From Candidatus Eiseniibacteriota bacterium (GTDB lineage: Bacteria; Eisenbacteria; RBG-16-71-46; JAGVPR01): a stretch of DNA of 5,827 bases. A model generated the notes under the pieces. That model worked only from the letters and a program-made list of their open reading frames with translations, did not search any database and was not told the DNA's origin. The stretch is taken from contig JAGVPR010000026.1 in assembly GCA_020052115.1 (NCBI GenBank), positions 1-5,827 on the forward strand, given 5' to 3'. The position numbers were made by a program, and so were the translations under genes. Below, piece after piece: positions 5,764-5,827 of this stretch; within the stretch, counting starts at the first letter, position 1; every line of letters begins with the position of its first letter.

Positions 5764-5769
5764 AGGATA
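5764..5769 (-). promoter_or_regulatory. Weak candidate -10 box for the transporter operon
   Basis: TATCCT on the minus strand (4 of 6 matches to TATAAT) would start transcription about 30 bases before the ATG at 5726. No -35 box is recognisable. Given the GC-rich context even a partial match is notable, but the promoter may equally lie beyond the right edge. Confidence 0.25.
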
Positions 5770-5827
5770 CGCGAAGGGGGCGGGAGCGCGCCAGAGCGGT
5801 GATGGCTGCTCGGCCCCGCGCGCGGCC

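Noticed and set aside
1..5827. CRISPR array, tRNA, rRNA, insertion sequence or phage attachment site
   Set aside because: No regularly spaced repeats, tRNA-like cloverleaf, transposase or integrase motifs were seen on either strand.

Overview
This G+C-rich window reads as an ordinary bacterial chromosome segment. It has short intergenic gaps, ATGA-type (here GTGA) gene overlaps and no mobile elements. The gene set (type I asparaginase, CDF metal exporter, multi-S1-domain RNA-binding protein, aspartate:alanine-exchanger-family transporter, DUF5674-like protein) does not fix a phylum. My guess is an uncultivated high-GC lineage such as Gemmatimonadota, Eisenbacteria, Rokubacteria or Myxococcota, but the sequence alone cannot decide this.

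Layout. On the minus strand, ansA (681-1685) is followed directly by a CDF-family cation efflux gene (1-684, C-terminus beyond the left edge). The two overlap by the four bases GTGA, so they are probably translationally coupled. A 113-bp divergent promoter region (1686-1798) separates ansA from a plus-strand pair. The first of that pair is a DUF5674-like protein (1799-2146). The second is an unassigned small helical protein (2143-2484), again joined by a GTGA overlap. Ten bases after that pair, and convergent with it, ends a minus-strand gene for a five-S1-domain protein (2495-4030). A perfect 8-bp hairpin (2467-2492) spans this convergent junction. Upstream of the S1 gene, 40 bp away on the same strand, is an AspT/YidE-type transporter with two internal RCK_C domains (4071-5726). 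The last 101 bases are its leader and promoter region.

Expression signals. The two genes read out of the divergent region lack a Shine-Dalgarno sequence, and each has a -10-like hexamer 7-8 bases before its ATG, the arrangement expected of leaderless transcripts. The transporter and S1 genes instead carry strong Shine-Dalgarno sequences. The window therefore seems to show both modes of translation initiation.

How the genes might work together. AnsA would make aspartate and ammonia from asparagine, and an AspT-family carrier could exchange aspartate or other dicarboxylates. They are in different transcription units, so this link is speculative. The part least explained by known biology is the DUF5674-like gene and its overlapping helical partner. 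I see no CRISPR array, RNA gene, phage gene or insertion sequence.
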